From the NCBI RefSeq assembly GCF_011742165.1, contig NZ_JAAQTO010000065.1, positions 1 to 52,311 on the forward strand: a stretch of 52,311 bases of DNA, given 5' to 3'. The notes below the pieces were generated by a model, which saw nothing but the letters and a program-made list of their open reading frames with translations, was not told the DNA's origin and searched no databases. This document shows positions 33,479-42,686 of the stretch, in pieces (the stretch's first letter is position 1; each line of letters starts with the position of its first letter). Source of the stretch: Billgrantia bachuensis (GTDB lineage: Bacteria; Pseudomonadota; Gammaproteobacteria; Pseudomonadales; Halomonadaceae). The position numbers and the translations under genes are program-made.

Positions 33479-35206
33479 ATGAACAGTATTTCAGGCACTG
33501 CTTCCGTCACCGCCTCGCTCGACGATCCGCTCTATTACCTGGCGAATTTTCGCTTCGTTCTCGGCTGGGTGCGCGAACGCCACGGTGACCTGCTGAACGC
33601 GGCAGAGCATGCCTTCGTCACCGACTTCGGGGCCTTGCCGCAGCCATCCCAGGCGCTGCTGGTGCGCATGGTGATGCGCAAGGGCGAGCTCTTTCGCAGC
33701 GGTAAACTCGCCTATGCCGAGATCGGCAATACCCAAAGTGCGCTGGCTCCCCTGGTCGAGGCGGGCTGGGTTGATGCGGCTCCGGCGCTGGCTCTCGCCG
33801 AGCTGTTCTCCTTACTGCGCCTGGACGAGCTGCGCCGGGCACTGGCGCCGACAATCGTCGCCGAGGGGCTCTCGCCCAGGGCTCGCAAGGCCGCGCTGAG
33901 TGAGGCGCTGCTGGCGCAGGAGCGCCCGGCGAGGCGACTGGAAGAGTGGTGGCCCGAGGCCAACGAGGTACTGGCAGGAGAGCGCATCGTGCGGTTGACC
34001 GTGATGCCCTGGTGCGATCGGCTGCGACTGATGTTCTTCGGCAACCTGCGTCAGGACTGGGCCGAGTTCGTGCTCACGGAGCTTGGCCTGCAACGCTTCG
34101 AGCGGGTCGGACTGACGCCCGGCTCGCGCGCCTTTCACCGCCGCGAGGAGGTGGACGCCTACCTGGTCCTGCATCGATTGCGCGAGCGCCTCGAAGCGGG
34201 CGAATCGCCCGAGCGGCTGGCGGCCGAGGTCCCCGAGGCGTTGGCGGAAAATGCCTGGTTGTCGCAGCGGCGGGGCAGGCTGTTGTTTCGCCTGGGCCAT
34301 GCCGCCGAGCGTACCGGGCAGGTGGCGCTGGCGTTAAGGCTTTATGGCGAAGGCGGCGAAGGGCCGGGCGGCCAGGTGGAGGCTCGCATTCGTCGCCTGC
34401 GGCTGCTGGAGCGGCTGGGCGAGCATCGCCAGGCATATACCCTGGCCAGCCAGGCAATGGCGTCGGCGACTGGCGAACAGGAGACCCAGGCGCTGGCACG
34501 GCTGATGCCCAGGCTGTGTCGCCGGCTGGGGGTGGCACCGCCAGGGCGCGCGCCCGAAGTCGTGCCGCGGCGGATGGACCTCAGCCTGCCGCGTCCCGCG
34601 ACGCTGGGCGTCGAACAGGCCGTAGCCGAGCATCTGAGCCGTCCCGAAGCCCCAGTGCACTATGTCGAGAACGTCCTCATGACGGGCTTGTTCGGGCTAC
34701 TCTGCTGGTCGGCGCTGTTCGCGCCGCTTCCCGGGGCCTTCTTCCATCCCTTCCACGCTGGCCCGGCGGATCTTCATCGCGACGACTTCGTGGCGCGTCG
34801 TCGCGAGCGCTTCGAGGCTTGCCTGGCCCACCTCGATGAAGGAACTCACGGCGAGGTCATCTGGCGCGTCTGGCACGACAAGCGAGGGCTGGCATCGCCT
34901 TTCGTGCACTGGGAAGGGCTCGACGAAGCGCTGCTCGAACAGGCACTGGCCTGTATTCCCGCTGCGCATTTGCGCGCCTGCTTCGAGCGCCTGTTGACCG
35001 ATCTCAAGGCCAACCGCGCCGGCTTGCCCGACCTGATTCAGTTCCTGCCCGGAGCAGGCGGCGCTGAGCCTCGTTATCGGCTGATCGAGGTGAAGGGGCC
35101 GGGCGACAGGTTGCAGGACAACCAGCGCCGCTGGCTGGCGTTCTTCGAGTCCCGGGGCATTGAGGCCGCGGTTTGCCACGTAACCTGGCAGGACGCAGTG
35201 CCATGA
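33479..35206 (+). CDS. VRR-NUC domain nuclease, FAN1-like
   Basis: A 575-residue protein with an N-terminal helical part and a C-terminal VRR-NUC nuclease domain. Active-site residues are visible: GLPDL (D518) and YRLIEVKGPGDRLQDNQ (E537, K539), the PD-(D/E)xK arrangement of FAN1 enzymes, which cut branched DNA near interstrand cross-links. The conserved EGFxxHxxxxR-like region lies near EPSRPFHP in the middle third and is not certain. Its stop overlaps the start of the helicase gene (ATGA), so the two proteins are made together. The ribosome site before the ATG is poor. Confidence 0.9.
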   Translation: MNSISGTASVTASLDDPLYYLANFRFVLGWVRERHGDLLNAAEHAFVTDFGALPQPSQALLVRMVMRKGELFRSGKLAYAEIGNTQSALAPLVEAGWVDAAPALALAELFSLLRLDELRRALAPTIVAEGLSPRARKAALSEALLAQERPARRLEEWWPEANEVLAGERIVRLTVMPWCDRLRLMFFGNLRQDWAEFVLTELGLQRFERVGLTPGSRAFHRREEVDAYLVLHRLRERLEAGESPERLAAEVPEALAENAWLSQRRGRLLFRLGHAAERTGQVALALRLYGEGGEGPGGQVEARIRRLRLLERLGEHRQAYTLASQAMASATGEQETQALARLMPRLCRRLGVAPPGRAPEVVPRRMDLSLPRPATLGVEQAVAEHLSRPEAPVHYVENVLMTGLFGLLCWSALFAPLPGAFFHPFHAGPADLHRDDFVARRRERFEACLAHLDEGTHGEVIWRVWHDKRGLASPFVHWEGLDEALLEQALACIPAAHLRACFERLLTDLKANRAGLPDLIQFLPGAGGAEPRYRLIEVKGPGDRLQDNQRRWLAFFESRGIEAAVCHVTWQDAVP

Positions 35207-37539
35207 GCGATGGCAAGAAGGGGGCCGAGCCGCCGCTCTACCGAGTGGCCGTGCGAGCGCTGTGTGACTTCACTGCTCGTGAGGGCGATCTCGATCACCG
35301 CTTCACGCCTTCGCCCAGCGCCCGTGAGGGCATGGCCGGCCACGCCCTGGTGGCGGCGCGCCGTGGCGACGGCTACGAAAGCGAGATTGCGCTGAGCGGA
35401 CACTATCGCAGCCTCGTCGTCAGCGGCCGGGCCGACGGCTTCGATCCGGCGACAAACCGCCTCGAGGAGATCAAGACCCACCGCGGCGACCTGTCGCGCA
35501 TGGCTGCCAATCAGCGCGCCTTGCACTGGGCCCAGGTCAAGGTCTATGGCGCGTTGCTGTGCGCTGAGCGGGGGCTCGAGTCGCTGACCCTGGTGCTGGT
35601 CTATCTCGACATCGCCAGCGAACGAGAAACACTACTGACCCAGCAGGCAAGTGCTGCCGAGCTTACCGTTTTCTTCGAGACCCAGTGTGAGCGTTTCCTC
35701 GGTTGGGCCGAGCAGGAGCAGGCTCATCGCCGGGCGCGCGATGCCGCGCTCGATGATCTGACCTTTCCGCATGAAGGCTTTCGCCCGGGCCAGCGCGAAC
35801 TGGCCGAGGGTGTCTACAAGGCGGCAGCTACCGGGCGCTGCCTGCTGGCGCAGGCCCCCACGGGGATCGGCAAGACCGTCGCCACGCTGTTTCCCACCCT
35901 CAAGGCGATGCCGCGCCAAGGCATCGACCGGCTCGCCTTCCTGACCATGAAGACGCCGGGACGGCGCCTGGCGCTGGAAGCCCTGGCAAGGCTGAGGGCC
36001 GACGCAGCGAACAGGGAGGGGAGCACGGCCGGGGGCGGTAAGCAGTACCTTCCTCTGCGGGTGCTGGAGCTGGTTGCCCGAAGCAAGGCCTGCGAGAATC
36101 CCGACAAGACGTGCCATGGCGATGCCTGCCCGCTGGCCGCCGGCTTCTACGACCGGCTGCCAGCCGCCCGCCGGGCCGCGGTGGCACGCGGCTGGCTCGA
36201 TCGCGAGGCGCTGCGCGAGGTGGCGCTCGAGCACGATATCTGCCCCTACTACCTGGGCCAGGAGTTGGCGCGCTGGAGCGATGTCTGCGTGGGCGACGTC
36301 AATCACTACTTCGACGCCGCGGCGCTGCTCCACGGCCTGGCCCAGGCCAACGGCTGGCGCCTGGCGCTGCTGGTGGACGAGGCGCACAACCTGGTGGAAC
36401 GCGCCCGAGGCATGTACAGCGGCGAGCTGGACCAGCGTGCCTTCAGTCGCCTGCACCGCAGCGCCCCCGCGCCGCTGGTGAAGCCACTTGGCCGACTGAT
36501 ACGCCAGTGGCAGACCCTGGTGCGGGAGCAGGGCGGGATCGAAGAGGGGCAGACGAGGCAGCCTGCTTATCGGGTATTGGATGGCCTGCCTGAGCGGCTC
36601 GTCGGTACCCTGCAGCGAGTGGCGGCGGCGATTACCGACTATCTGGCCGAGCACCCGGGCGGCGCCGACCCTGCCCTGCAGGAGCGGCTGTTCGAGGCCC
36701 TGGGCTTCTGCCGCCTGGCCGAATCGTTCGGTGAGCATTCGCTGTGCGACCTCACCCGGCATGGCCGTGGCCACGCGATTCTCGGCCTGCGCAACCTGGT
36801 GCCGGCGGACTTCCTTGCCCCGCGCTTCGCCCAGGCGCACAGCAGCGTGCTGTTCTCGGCGACATTGTCGCCGGCGCACTATCACCGCGACCTGTTGGGG
36901 CTGCCGCATGATTGCGTCTGGCAGTCGGTCACCTCGCCGTTCAGGGCCGATCAGCTCGAAGTACGCATCCAGAGCGGTATCTCGACGCGCCTGCGCGACC
37001 GCTCGGCCTCGCTCGACCCTATCGTCGCCGAGCTGGTCGGTCAGTACCGCAGACGACCTGGGCTCTATCTCGTCTTCTTGAGCAGCTTCGCCTATCTGCA
37101 GGCCGTCGAAGAGCGGCTGGCACGGCTGCATCCCGAGCTGCCCCGCTGGAGCCAGACTCGCGGCATGAGCGAGGCCGAGCGCGATGCTTTCCTGGCACGT
37201 TTCCAGCCGGGCGAGAAGGGGATCGGCTTTGCGGTACTGGGCGGGGCGTTCGGGGAGGGGATCGACCTGCCCGGAGAACGGCTGGTCGGAGCCTTCATCG
37301 CCACCCTTGGCTTGCCACCCTTCGACCCCTTCAACGAGGCGCTCAAGGCCAGGCTGGAGGCACGCTTCGGCAGTGGCGATGCCTATGCTTACCGCATACC
37401 GGGGCTGATCAAGGTAATCCAGGCCGCCGGGAGGGTGATCCGCAGCCCCGAGGACCGCGGTACCCTGGTGCTGATGGATGACCGTTTCCAGCGTCAGGAC
37501 GTGCGACGCCTGCTGCCCGAGTGGTGGCGGGTCGGCTGA
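35203..37539 (+). CDS. Fe-S helicase (XPD/DinG type) with N-terminal Cas4-like nuclease domain
   Basis: A 778-residue protein. Residues 1-180 resemble a PD-(D/E)xK/Cas4-like fold: GRADGF (D78), then LEEIKTHRGD (E89, K91). The helicase follows: Walker A QAPTGIGKT (217-225), four cysteines suited to an iron-sulfur cluster (C297, C304, C309, C347), the DEAH box in LLVDEAHNLVERARGMYSGE (392-395), LFSATLSP for motif III and QAAGRVIRSPEDRG for motif VI. Such enzymes unwind DNA 5' to 3'. The ATG at 35203 overlaps the FAN1-like stop as ATGA. Joint action with that nuclease in DNA repair is inferred; a defence role is possible. Confidence 0.9.
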   Translation: MSDGKKGAEPPLYRVAVRALCDFTAREGDLDHRFTPSPSAREGMAGHALVAARRGDGYESEIALSGHYRSLVVSGRADGFDPATNRLEEIKTHRGDLSRMAANQRALHWAQVKVYGALLCAERGLESLTLVLVYLDIASERETLLTQQASAAELTVFFETQCERFLGWAEQEQAHRRARDAALDDLTFPHEGFRPGQRELAEGVYKAAATGRCLLAQAPTGIGKTVATLFPTLKAMPRQGIDRLAFLTMKTPGRRLALEALARLRADAANREGSTAGGGKQYLPLRVLELVARSKACENPDKTCHGDACPLAAGFYDRLPAARRAAVARGWLDREALREVALEHDICPYYLGQELARWSDVCVGDVNHYFDAAALLHGLAQANGWRLALLVDEAHNLVERARGMYSGELDQRAFSRLHRSAPAPLVKPLGRLIRQWQTLVREQGGIEEGQTRQPAYRVLDGLPERLVGTLQRVAAAITDYLAEHPGGADPALQERLFEALGFCRLAESFGEHSLCDLTRHGRGHAILGLRNLVPADFLAPRFAQAHSSVLFSATLSPAHYHRDLLGLPHDCVWQSVTSPFRADQLEVRIQSGISTRLRDRSASLDPIVAELVGQYRRRPGLYLVFLSSFAYLQAVEERLARLHPELPRWSQTRGMSEAERDAFLARFQPGEKGIGFAVLGGAFGEGIDLPGERLVGAFIATLGLPPFDPFNEALKARLEARFGSGDAYAYRIPGLIKVIQAAGRVIRSPEDRGTLVLMDDRFQRQDVRRLLPEWWRVG

Positions 37540-37643
37540 TTCCGTTACTTGTCATCACTCAAAGTTACAGTTTCGGTTTGTTACCTTCGTCGCTGCGTGC
37601 TACTCCTTGAACCAACACCTACCGCTGGACAAGGAGACGTCTG

Positions 37644-37823
37644 ATGGGAATCGAAGTGGGCGGCCTGCTAGGCCTGATCTGGCTTATCATACTGGTCTGG
37701 GCCATCGTCAAGGTGGCCAAGAGTTCGGCCGGAACCTTCGCCAAGGTCCTCTGGATCCTTGCGCTGCTGATATTTCCGCTGGTCGGCCTGATTATCTGGC
37801 TCTTGATGGGGCCCAAGGGCTAG
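37644..37823 (+). CDS. Small PLDc_N-type membrane protein
   Basis: A 59-residue protein (MGIEVGGLLGLIWLIILVWA...) with two membrane helices separated by AKSSAGTFAKVLW and ending IIWLLMGPKG. This is the PLDc_N (phospholipase D nuclease N-terminal) pattern, here as a stand-alone small protein. An AAGGAGA ribosome site lies upstream of the ATG. It ends 8 bases from the convergent DUF3565-like gene. Function unknown. Confidence 0.85.
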   Translation: MGIEVGGLLGLIWLIILVWAIVKVAKSSAGTFAKVLWILALLIFPLVGLIIWLLMGPKG

Positions 37824-37830
37824 CGGTTGC

Positions 37831-38037
37831 CTAGGGGTTGTCCCGCGGTTCGCCGCGGTCGCATTTGACGCATTCGAGCTCGAGGCCGAGGCGCGAACGG
37901 CGCCCGGCCTCTGTCGTGACCCAGGGGCGTTCGGCCCAGGGCGGCTGGTGGCGGACATGCTGATTGTGGCCGCACGCCAGTTCGGCGACCCAGTGTCTTT
38001 CGTCGTCCCGGTGATAACCCACGATGGCTTGCCGCAT
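37831..38037 (-). CDS. DUF3565-type small protein
   Basis: A 68-residue protein starting MRQAIVGYHRDDERHWVAEL and going on CGHNQHVRHQPPW, RPWV and ELECVKCDRGEP. The Cys and His residues (CGH, HVRH, CVKC) look like a zinc site. The pattern matches a small conserved family of unknown function. GGAG lies 5 bases before the ATG. Confidence 0.85.
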   Translation of the reverse strand: MRQAIVGYHRDDERHWVAELACGHNQHVRHQPPWAERPWVTTEAGRRSRLGLELECVKCDRGEPRDNP

Positions 38038-38067
38038 GGAGGCTCCTTTGGCAAAGCGACAGGTCGC

Positions 38068-38595
38068 TCAGCAACTGATGACATTGCCGGCGCGCACCCG
38101 TCCGAAATTGCTGAGCACCAATTGGGCGCCCTGGTTATGGCGACCGCAGATACGGAAAGTACCATTGTGTCCCGCCGAACGTCCCAGGACACCATAGCGT
38201 ACCGGCCTGCCATCCTGGCGATAGCTGACGCTGACGCCGCGGCTGGCCTCGACGACTCGTAGCAAGGCAGACTCGTCGAAAGCGGTGCCCGACAAAGGGC
38301 CGAGCACGATGGCCAACGGGGCGCTCCAATCATCCATGACGCAGCTCCGCTGATCGGGGCTGGGGCAGACGAATACAGGGGTGCGACGGGTGATTGCCGT
38401 GTTGCGCGCCAGCGAGAGAGCCGTACGGATTCGATGCGCCTCGGCAACGACTTCCTGGCGCGCATTCATCGCCTGGAGACCGGGTACTGCCCAGCCCATC
38501 AGCGCGATGGCCACGGCGATGACGGCGAGGAGTTCGATGAGGGTAAGGCCGCGTTGGCGCAGGGCGGCGCAAGTCGGAGCTCGAGCTGCGTCCAT
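38068..38595 (-). CDS. GspH/FimT family type IV pseudopilin
   Basis: A 175-residue protein with a prepilin leader cut expected between Gly and Leu in RQRG-LTLIELLAVIAVAIAL, followed by the long hydrophobic N-terminal helix. VVAEAHRIRTALSLARNTAI is the GspH/FimT block, and two late cysteines (CG, C-terminal ISC) can form a disulfide. AGGAG precedes the ATG by 6 bases. No other pilus genes are in the window, so it is an orphan minor pilin. Confidence 0.9.
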   Translation of the reverse strand: MDAARAPTCAALRQRGLTLIELLAVIAVAIALMGWAVPGLQAMNARQEVVAEAHRIRTALSLARNTAITRRTPVFVCPSPDQRSCVMDDWSAPLAIVLGPLSGTAFDESALLRVVEASRGVSVSYRQDGRPVRYGVLGRSAGHNGTFRICGRHNQGAQLVLSNFGRVRAGNVISC

Positions 38596-38713
38596 GAAGC
38601 TCTCCTGGAGTAATGTCCCGGGTCACGAGGCATTCACTCTAGACGAGCCTGGAGCGGAGTCTATCAGCCATTACCGATGAAGTTTGTAGGCGATTGCCGC
38701 CATGTCTGCAGGT

Positions 38714-38977
38714 CTAGTCTTCGGGGCGCTGCTCCTGCAAAAAGCGATCGCGATGGGCGCTGCTGCAGAACCATTCGCCTTGGTCACGCAGGGCATCGGC
38801 TTCCGGTACATGTACCTTGCACCAGGCACAGCGCACCATTTGCCCCGCCTCCTGCTGCGACTCGGCGTCAAGCTGGCTCTCATGGTCCAGCTTCCATTCA
38901 CGGTACATGCGGTAGAGCTTGAGGCCGGCGAAGAACAGCACGGCGAAGATGATCAGGCGAATGAGCAAAAGATTCAT
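38714..38977 (-). CDS. PP0621-like small membrane protein with a cysteine motif
   Basis: An 87-residue protein with an N-terminal membrane helix (LLLIRLIIFAVLFFAGLKLY), a charged linker and a C-terminal MVRCAWCKVHVPEADAL, then EWFCSSAHRDRFLQ block. The CxxC plus C...H residues suggest a bound metal. It matches a small conserved family in Pseudomonas and relatives. It is divergent from nadE. Confidence 0.85.
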   Translation of the reverse strand: MNLLLIRLIIFAVLFFAGLKLYRMYREWKLDHESQLDAESQQEAGQMVRCAWCKVHVPEADALRDQGEWFCSSAHRDRFLQEQRPED

Positions 38978-39075
38978 CCTTATTCGTCTCCCAGATGGGG
39001 GCTAGCGGCTTTGCCAGCCGGACGCCCTTGCGGGACAATACAATGACTTCGGATTCTCAAGAGATTTCTACGCCC

Positions 39076-40707
39076 ATGCAAGATCTGACGCTGGTGATGG
39101 CGCAGCTGGACCCGCTGGTAGGGGACATCCCCGGCAACGCCGATCGTGCCATCGAAGCCGTTCGCGAGGCGCGCATCGAACATGGCGCCGATATCGTGGT
39201 GTTTCCCGAACTGTTCCTGAGCGGCTATCCCCCCGAGGATTTGCTGCTGCGCCCTTCCATGGAGACCCGCCTGCGCGAGGCCCGTGCCCGCATGGCGGCG
39301 AAGATGTCCCGCGACGTGCTGGTGATCATCGGCTATCCCGGTCGCCGCGAGGGGCTCGGCTACAACCTGGCCGGGCTACTCTACAACGGCGAATGGATCG
39401 CTGAATACGCCAAGCAGATACTGCCCAATTATCAGGTCTTCGACGAGCGGCGCTATTTCGCCACCGGCGAGCAGAGCCTGGTGATCGAGCACAAGGGGGT
39501 CAGGCTCGGTGTGCTGATCTGCGAGGACGTGTGGGACAGCGAGCCGGTGCGAGCGGCTCGTGATGCGGGAGCGGATATTCTCGTCACGCTGAATGCATCG
39601 CCCTATCACCAGGACAAGCCGGCCGAACGCCTGCGCCTGCTAGAGCAGCGCGCATCCGAAGTGTCGCTGCCGCTGGTCTACGTCAATACCATTGGCGGCC
39701 AGGACGAACTGGTCTTCGATGGCGGCTCGGCCTGCGTCGATGCCGAGGGCCGGATCCGGGTGGTGGCGCCCTATTGGCAGGCAGGGCTGATGCCGGTGCA
39801 GTTCGTGCAGGAATCGCACGGCTGGGTGCCGCGGGAGGGCGAGATCGAGCCTGACGAGGAGCCCGAGGAAAGCCTCTACTGTGCCCTGGTCAGCGGCGTG
39901 CGCGACTATGTCAACAAGAGCGGCTTCCAGGGCGTGGTGCTGGGGCTCTCCGGCGGCATCGACTCGGCCTTGACGCTGGCGATCGCCGTGGATGCGCTGG
40001 GTCCGCAGCGAGTGCACGCAGTGATGATGCCCTACCGTTACACCGCCGACATCTCCCAGGACGACGCCGCCGAGCAGGCCCGCCTGCTCGGCGTGCACTA
40101 CGAGGTGCTGCCGATCGAGCCGATGGTGGACGCCTTCATGGCCACCCTGGCGGACACCTTTGCCGGCACCGAGCGCGACACCACCGAGGAGAACCTGCAG
40201 TCTCGCTGCCGCGGCGTGCTGTTGATGGCCATTTCCAACAAGAAGGGCCTGATGGTGCTGACCACCGGCAACAAGAGTGAAATGGCGGTGGGTTATGCCA
40301 CGCTCTACGGCGACATGGTGGGTGGTTTCAATGCGCTCAAGGACGTCTACAAGACCTGGGTCTATCGCTTGGCCCGCTGGCGCAACACTCAGTCGCCGGC
40401 GATTCCCGAGCGGGTCATCACTCGGCCGCCCTCGGCCGAACTGGCGCCCGACCAGAAGGACACCGACTCGCTGCCCGACTACGATACGCTCGATGCCATT
40501 CTGGCGCGCTACATCGAGGGCGATATGAGCGCCGAGGCGATCATCGACGCCGGTTTCGATCGTGACGACGTCTATCAGGTAGTCAAACTGGTCGATCGCA
40601 ACGAGTACAAGCGCCGCCAGGCACCGGTGGGCGTACGGGTGACGCCGCGTGGGTTCGGGCGTGACCGCCGTTACCCCATCGTCAACGGCTGGCAGCCCGG
40701 CGACTGA
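39076..40707 (+). CDS. nadE: Glutamine-dependent NAD+ synthetase
   Basis: A 543-residue two-domain enzyme. The N-terminal glutaminase (nitrilase) domain shows the catalytic Glu in VVFPELFLSGYP (E45) and the Cys in LGVLICEDVWD. The C-terminal synthetase has the ATP loop LSGGIDSALT at about residue 292-301 and GNKSEMAVGYATLYGDM. It makes NAD from deamido-NAD, ATP and glutamine. The start at 39076 gives the usual length; an in-frame ATG at 39043 would add 11 residues and has a slightly better spaced upstream GGGA. A strong terminator follows. Confidence 0.95.
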   Translation: MQDLTLVMAQLDPLVGDIPGNADRAIEAVREARIEHGADIVVFPELFLSGYPPEDLLLRPSMETRLREARARMAAKMSRDVLVIIGYPGRREGLGYNLAGLLYNGEWIAEYAKQILPNYQVFDERRYFATGEQSLVIEHKGVRLGVLICEDVWDSEPVRAARDAGADILVTLNASPYHQDKPAERLRLLEQRASEVSLPLVYVNTIGGQDELVFDGGSACVDAEGRIRVVAPYWQAGLMPVQFVQESHGWVPREGEIEPDEEPEESLYCALVSGVRDYVNKSGFQGVVLGLSGGIDSALTLAIAVDALGPQRVHAVMMPYRYTADISQDDAAEQARLLGVHYEVLPIEPMVDAFMATLADTFAGTERDTTEENLQSRCRGVLLMAISNKKGLMVLTTGNKSEMAVGYATLYGDMVGGFNALKDVYKTWVYRLARWRNTQSPAIPERVITRPPSAELAPDQKDTDSLPDYDTLDAILARYIEGDMSAEAIIDAGFDRDDVYQVVKLVDRNEYKRRQAPVGVRVTPRGFGRDRRYPIVNGWQPGD

Positions 40708-40720
40708 GCGGCGCCAAACG

Positions 40721-40753
40721 AAAGAACCCGCGAGCAGGGCTAGCGGGTTCTTT
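40721..40753. terminator. Bidirectional rho-independent terminator (nadE / bamD)
   Basis: AAAGAACCCGC (40721-40731) pairs with GCGGGTTCTTT (40743-40753) around an 11-base loop. Flanking A and T runs serve both strands. It lies between the convergent nadE and bamD stops. Confidence 0.92.
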
Positions 40754-40773
40754 TGCTTCAACTGAGCGATGGG

Positions 40774-41598
40774 TCAGGCCGACAGCGACTCAGCTTGCAC
40801 GTGCTGCGGTTGGAAGGTGCGCCCACGAAGTCGGTCGTTGTTCGGGTCGTTCTCGATCAGTACCTGCAGTACCTCGCGGGCACGATCTCGCATATCGAGC
40901 CCGAGATAACCTTCGACCATCACCGCCAGTGCATCTCGGGTGGCCTCGGCCTCGGGATAGTTCTCGATCACCCAGCGACCACGCTCGACGGCGGCCAGGT
41001 AGGCGCCCTTGCGCAAGTAGAAGTCGGCGACGTGCAGCTCATGGCGGGCCAGCACGTTGCGCAAGTAGACGATGCGCTGCTCGGCGTCGGGCGCGTATTC
41101 GCTGTTCGGATAGCGTGACACCAGCTCGCGGAAATCGGTGTAGGCGTCTCGCGAGGCGCCCAGGTCGCGCTTGGATATGTCGATCAGACGCAGGCGCTCG
41201 AGGCTGAAGCGGCCCGCCTGCCATGAGGCCAGCCCGCGCATGTAGAGCGCGTAGTCGGCCTGGGGATGCGTGGGATGCAGGCGAATGAAGCGACTGGCGG
41301 CGGCGCGCGTGGCTTCCCAGTCGCTGGTCTCGTAGTAGGCGTAGATCAGCTCGAGCTGGGCCTGTTCGGCATGGCGGCCGAAGGGATAGCGCGTATCGAT
41401 GGCCTCGAGGCGAGAGATGGCGGTGGTGTAGCGTCCATCATCGAGCGCTTCGCGCGCCTCGTCGTAGAGCTGCTGTTCGGCAACGCCCTCGAATTCGTCC
41501 GGTTCTTCTTCCGGGGCAGACCTGCCGGCACAGCCGCTGATCAGGGCGGCGGCCAGCAGCAGGGCAATCAGGCGTGTGGCGATGGGGGAAACGCGCAT
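40774..41598 (-). CDS. bamD: BamD, outer-membrane assembly lipoprotein
   Basis: A 274-residue lipoprotein with lipobox LISGC (Cys23) and five TPR-like helical repeats: EQQLYDEAREALDDGRYTTA, RYPFGRHAEQAQLELIYAYY and YPNSEYAPDAEQRI are BamD blocks. It is the essential partner of BamA in inserting outer-membrane proteins. The ATG at 41598 (MRVSPIATRL) has GAGGAT upstream; the frame is open seven codons further. It is divergent from rluD, the usual arrangement in gammaproteobacteria. Confidence 0.95.
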   Translation of the reverse strand: MRVSPIATRLIALLLAAALISGCAGRSAPEEEPDEFEGVAEQQLYDEAREALDDGRYTTAISRLEAIDTRYPFGRHAEQAQLELIYAYYETSDWEATRAAASRFIRLHPTHPQADYALYMRGLASWQAGRFSLERLRLIDISKRDLGASRDAYTDFRELVSRYPNSEYAPDAEQRIVYLRNVLARHELHVADFYLRKGAYLAAVERGRWVIENYPEAEATRDALAVMVEGYLGLDMRDRAREVLQVLIENDPNNDRLRGRTFQPQHVQAESLSA

Positions 41599-41717
41599 CG
41601 TGATCCTCGTGTCTAACAAGCCGTGTCGGCCGTGGTAGAATCGACCGTAACCCGTCCACTATAAAGCACCTCGCGTGAAAACGCAGTCCGAGGATGCTGA
41701 CAACGATAGTCCCCCCT

Positions 41718-42677
41718 ATGCCCCAGATCGTGGAAGCCCAGCAGCGCGTGCCCGTTTCTCTAGCCGGCAGCCGCCTCGACCAGGCGGCTGCCGAACTCTT
41801 TGCCGACCATTCCCGCGAACGACTCAAGGGCTGGATCAAGGAGGGTGCGCTGACCGTCGACGGGCGCCCGGGCAAGCCCAAGGACAAGATGGCAGGCGGT
41901 GAGTGGCTGCAGCTCGCTGCTGAAGTCGCGGAAGACGCCCGCTTCGAACCCGAGGCGATACCGCTCGAGGTGATCCACGAGGATGACGAGGTATTGGTCA
42001 TCGACAAGCCTGCGGGACTGGTAGTGCACCCGGCAGCCGGCAACCCCGACGGCACCCTGCTCAACGCGCTCTTGCATCATTGCCCGACACTGGCCACCGT
42101 GCCGCGGGCCGGCATCGTGCATCGCCTGGACAAGGACACTACCGGTCTGATGGTGGTGGCCAAGACACTTGCCGCCCAGACTGCGCTGGTCGAACAGATG
42201 CAGGCGCGCACGGTATCGCGCGAGTACGATGCAGTCTGCGTCGGCGTGATGACCTCCGGCGGAACGGTGGATGCCCCCATCGGCCGGCACCCCAAGGATC
42301 GCAAGCGCCAGGCGGTGCACGTCAGCGGCAAACCTGCCGTGACCCACTACCGCGTCGTCGAGCGTTTCCGCACCCATACCCACGTGCGCTGCCGGCTCGA
42401 GACCGGTCGCACCCACCAGATCCGTGTGCACTTGGCGCATCGGCGCTTCCCGCTGGTCGGCGATTCGGTATACGGTGGACGGCTCAAGCTGCCGGCCGGG
42501 GCGGGCGAGGAGCTCAAGACGTTGCTGCGGGAGTTTCCGCGCCAGGCGCTGCATGCACGCAAGCTGGCCTTCCTGCACCCCGGCAGCGGCGAGCCAGTCG
42601 AGTTCCGCGCGGCGCTGCCCGACGACCTGCTGTTGTTGATCGACTACCTGCGTGACGACCACGAGGCCATGCGCTGA
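41718..42677 (+). CDS. rluD: RluD, 23S rRNA pseudouridine synthase
   Basis: A 319-residue enzyme with an N-terminal S4 RNA-binding domain (SRLDQAAAELFADHSRERLK) and the pseudouridine synthase domain with catalytic Asp in GIVHRLDKDTTGL (D138). RluD modifies helix 69 of 23S rRNA (U1911, U1915, U1917 in E. coli). The start at 41718 (MPQIVEAQQRV) was chosen because it gives the family's usual N-terminus; an ATG at 41694 is also in frame. It is 9 bases before pgeF. Confidence 0.93.
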   Translation: MPQIVEAQQRVPVSLAGSRLDQAAAELFADHSRERLKGWIKEGALTVDGRPGKPKDKMAGGEWLQLAAEVAEDARFEPEAIPLEVIHEDDEVLVIDKPAGLVVHPAAGNPDGTLLNALLHHCPTLATVPRAGIVHRLDKDTTGLMVVAKTLAAQTALVEQMQARTVSREYDAVCVGVMTSGGTVDAPIGRHPKDRKRQAVHVSGKPAVTHYRVVERFRTHTHVRCRLETGRTHQIRVHLAHRRFPLVGDSVYGGRLKLPAGAGEELKTLLREFPRQALHARKLAFLHPGSGEPVEFRAALPDDLLLLIDYLRDDHEAMR

Positions 42678-42686
42678 GGAGCCCGG

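Noticed and set aside
35632..37131. 499-codon open frame opposite the helicase gene
   Set aside because: Antisense to intact helicase motifs; no recognisable domains.
39640..40761. 373-codon open frame opposite nadE
   Set aside because: Antisense shadow of a conserved enzyme; it crosses the terminator at its upstream end.
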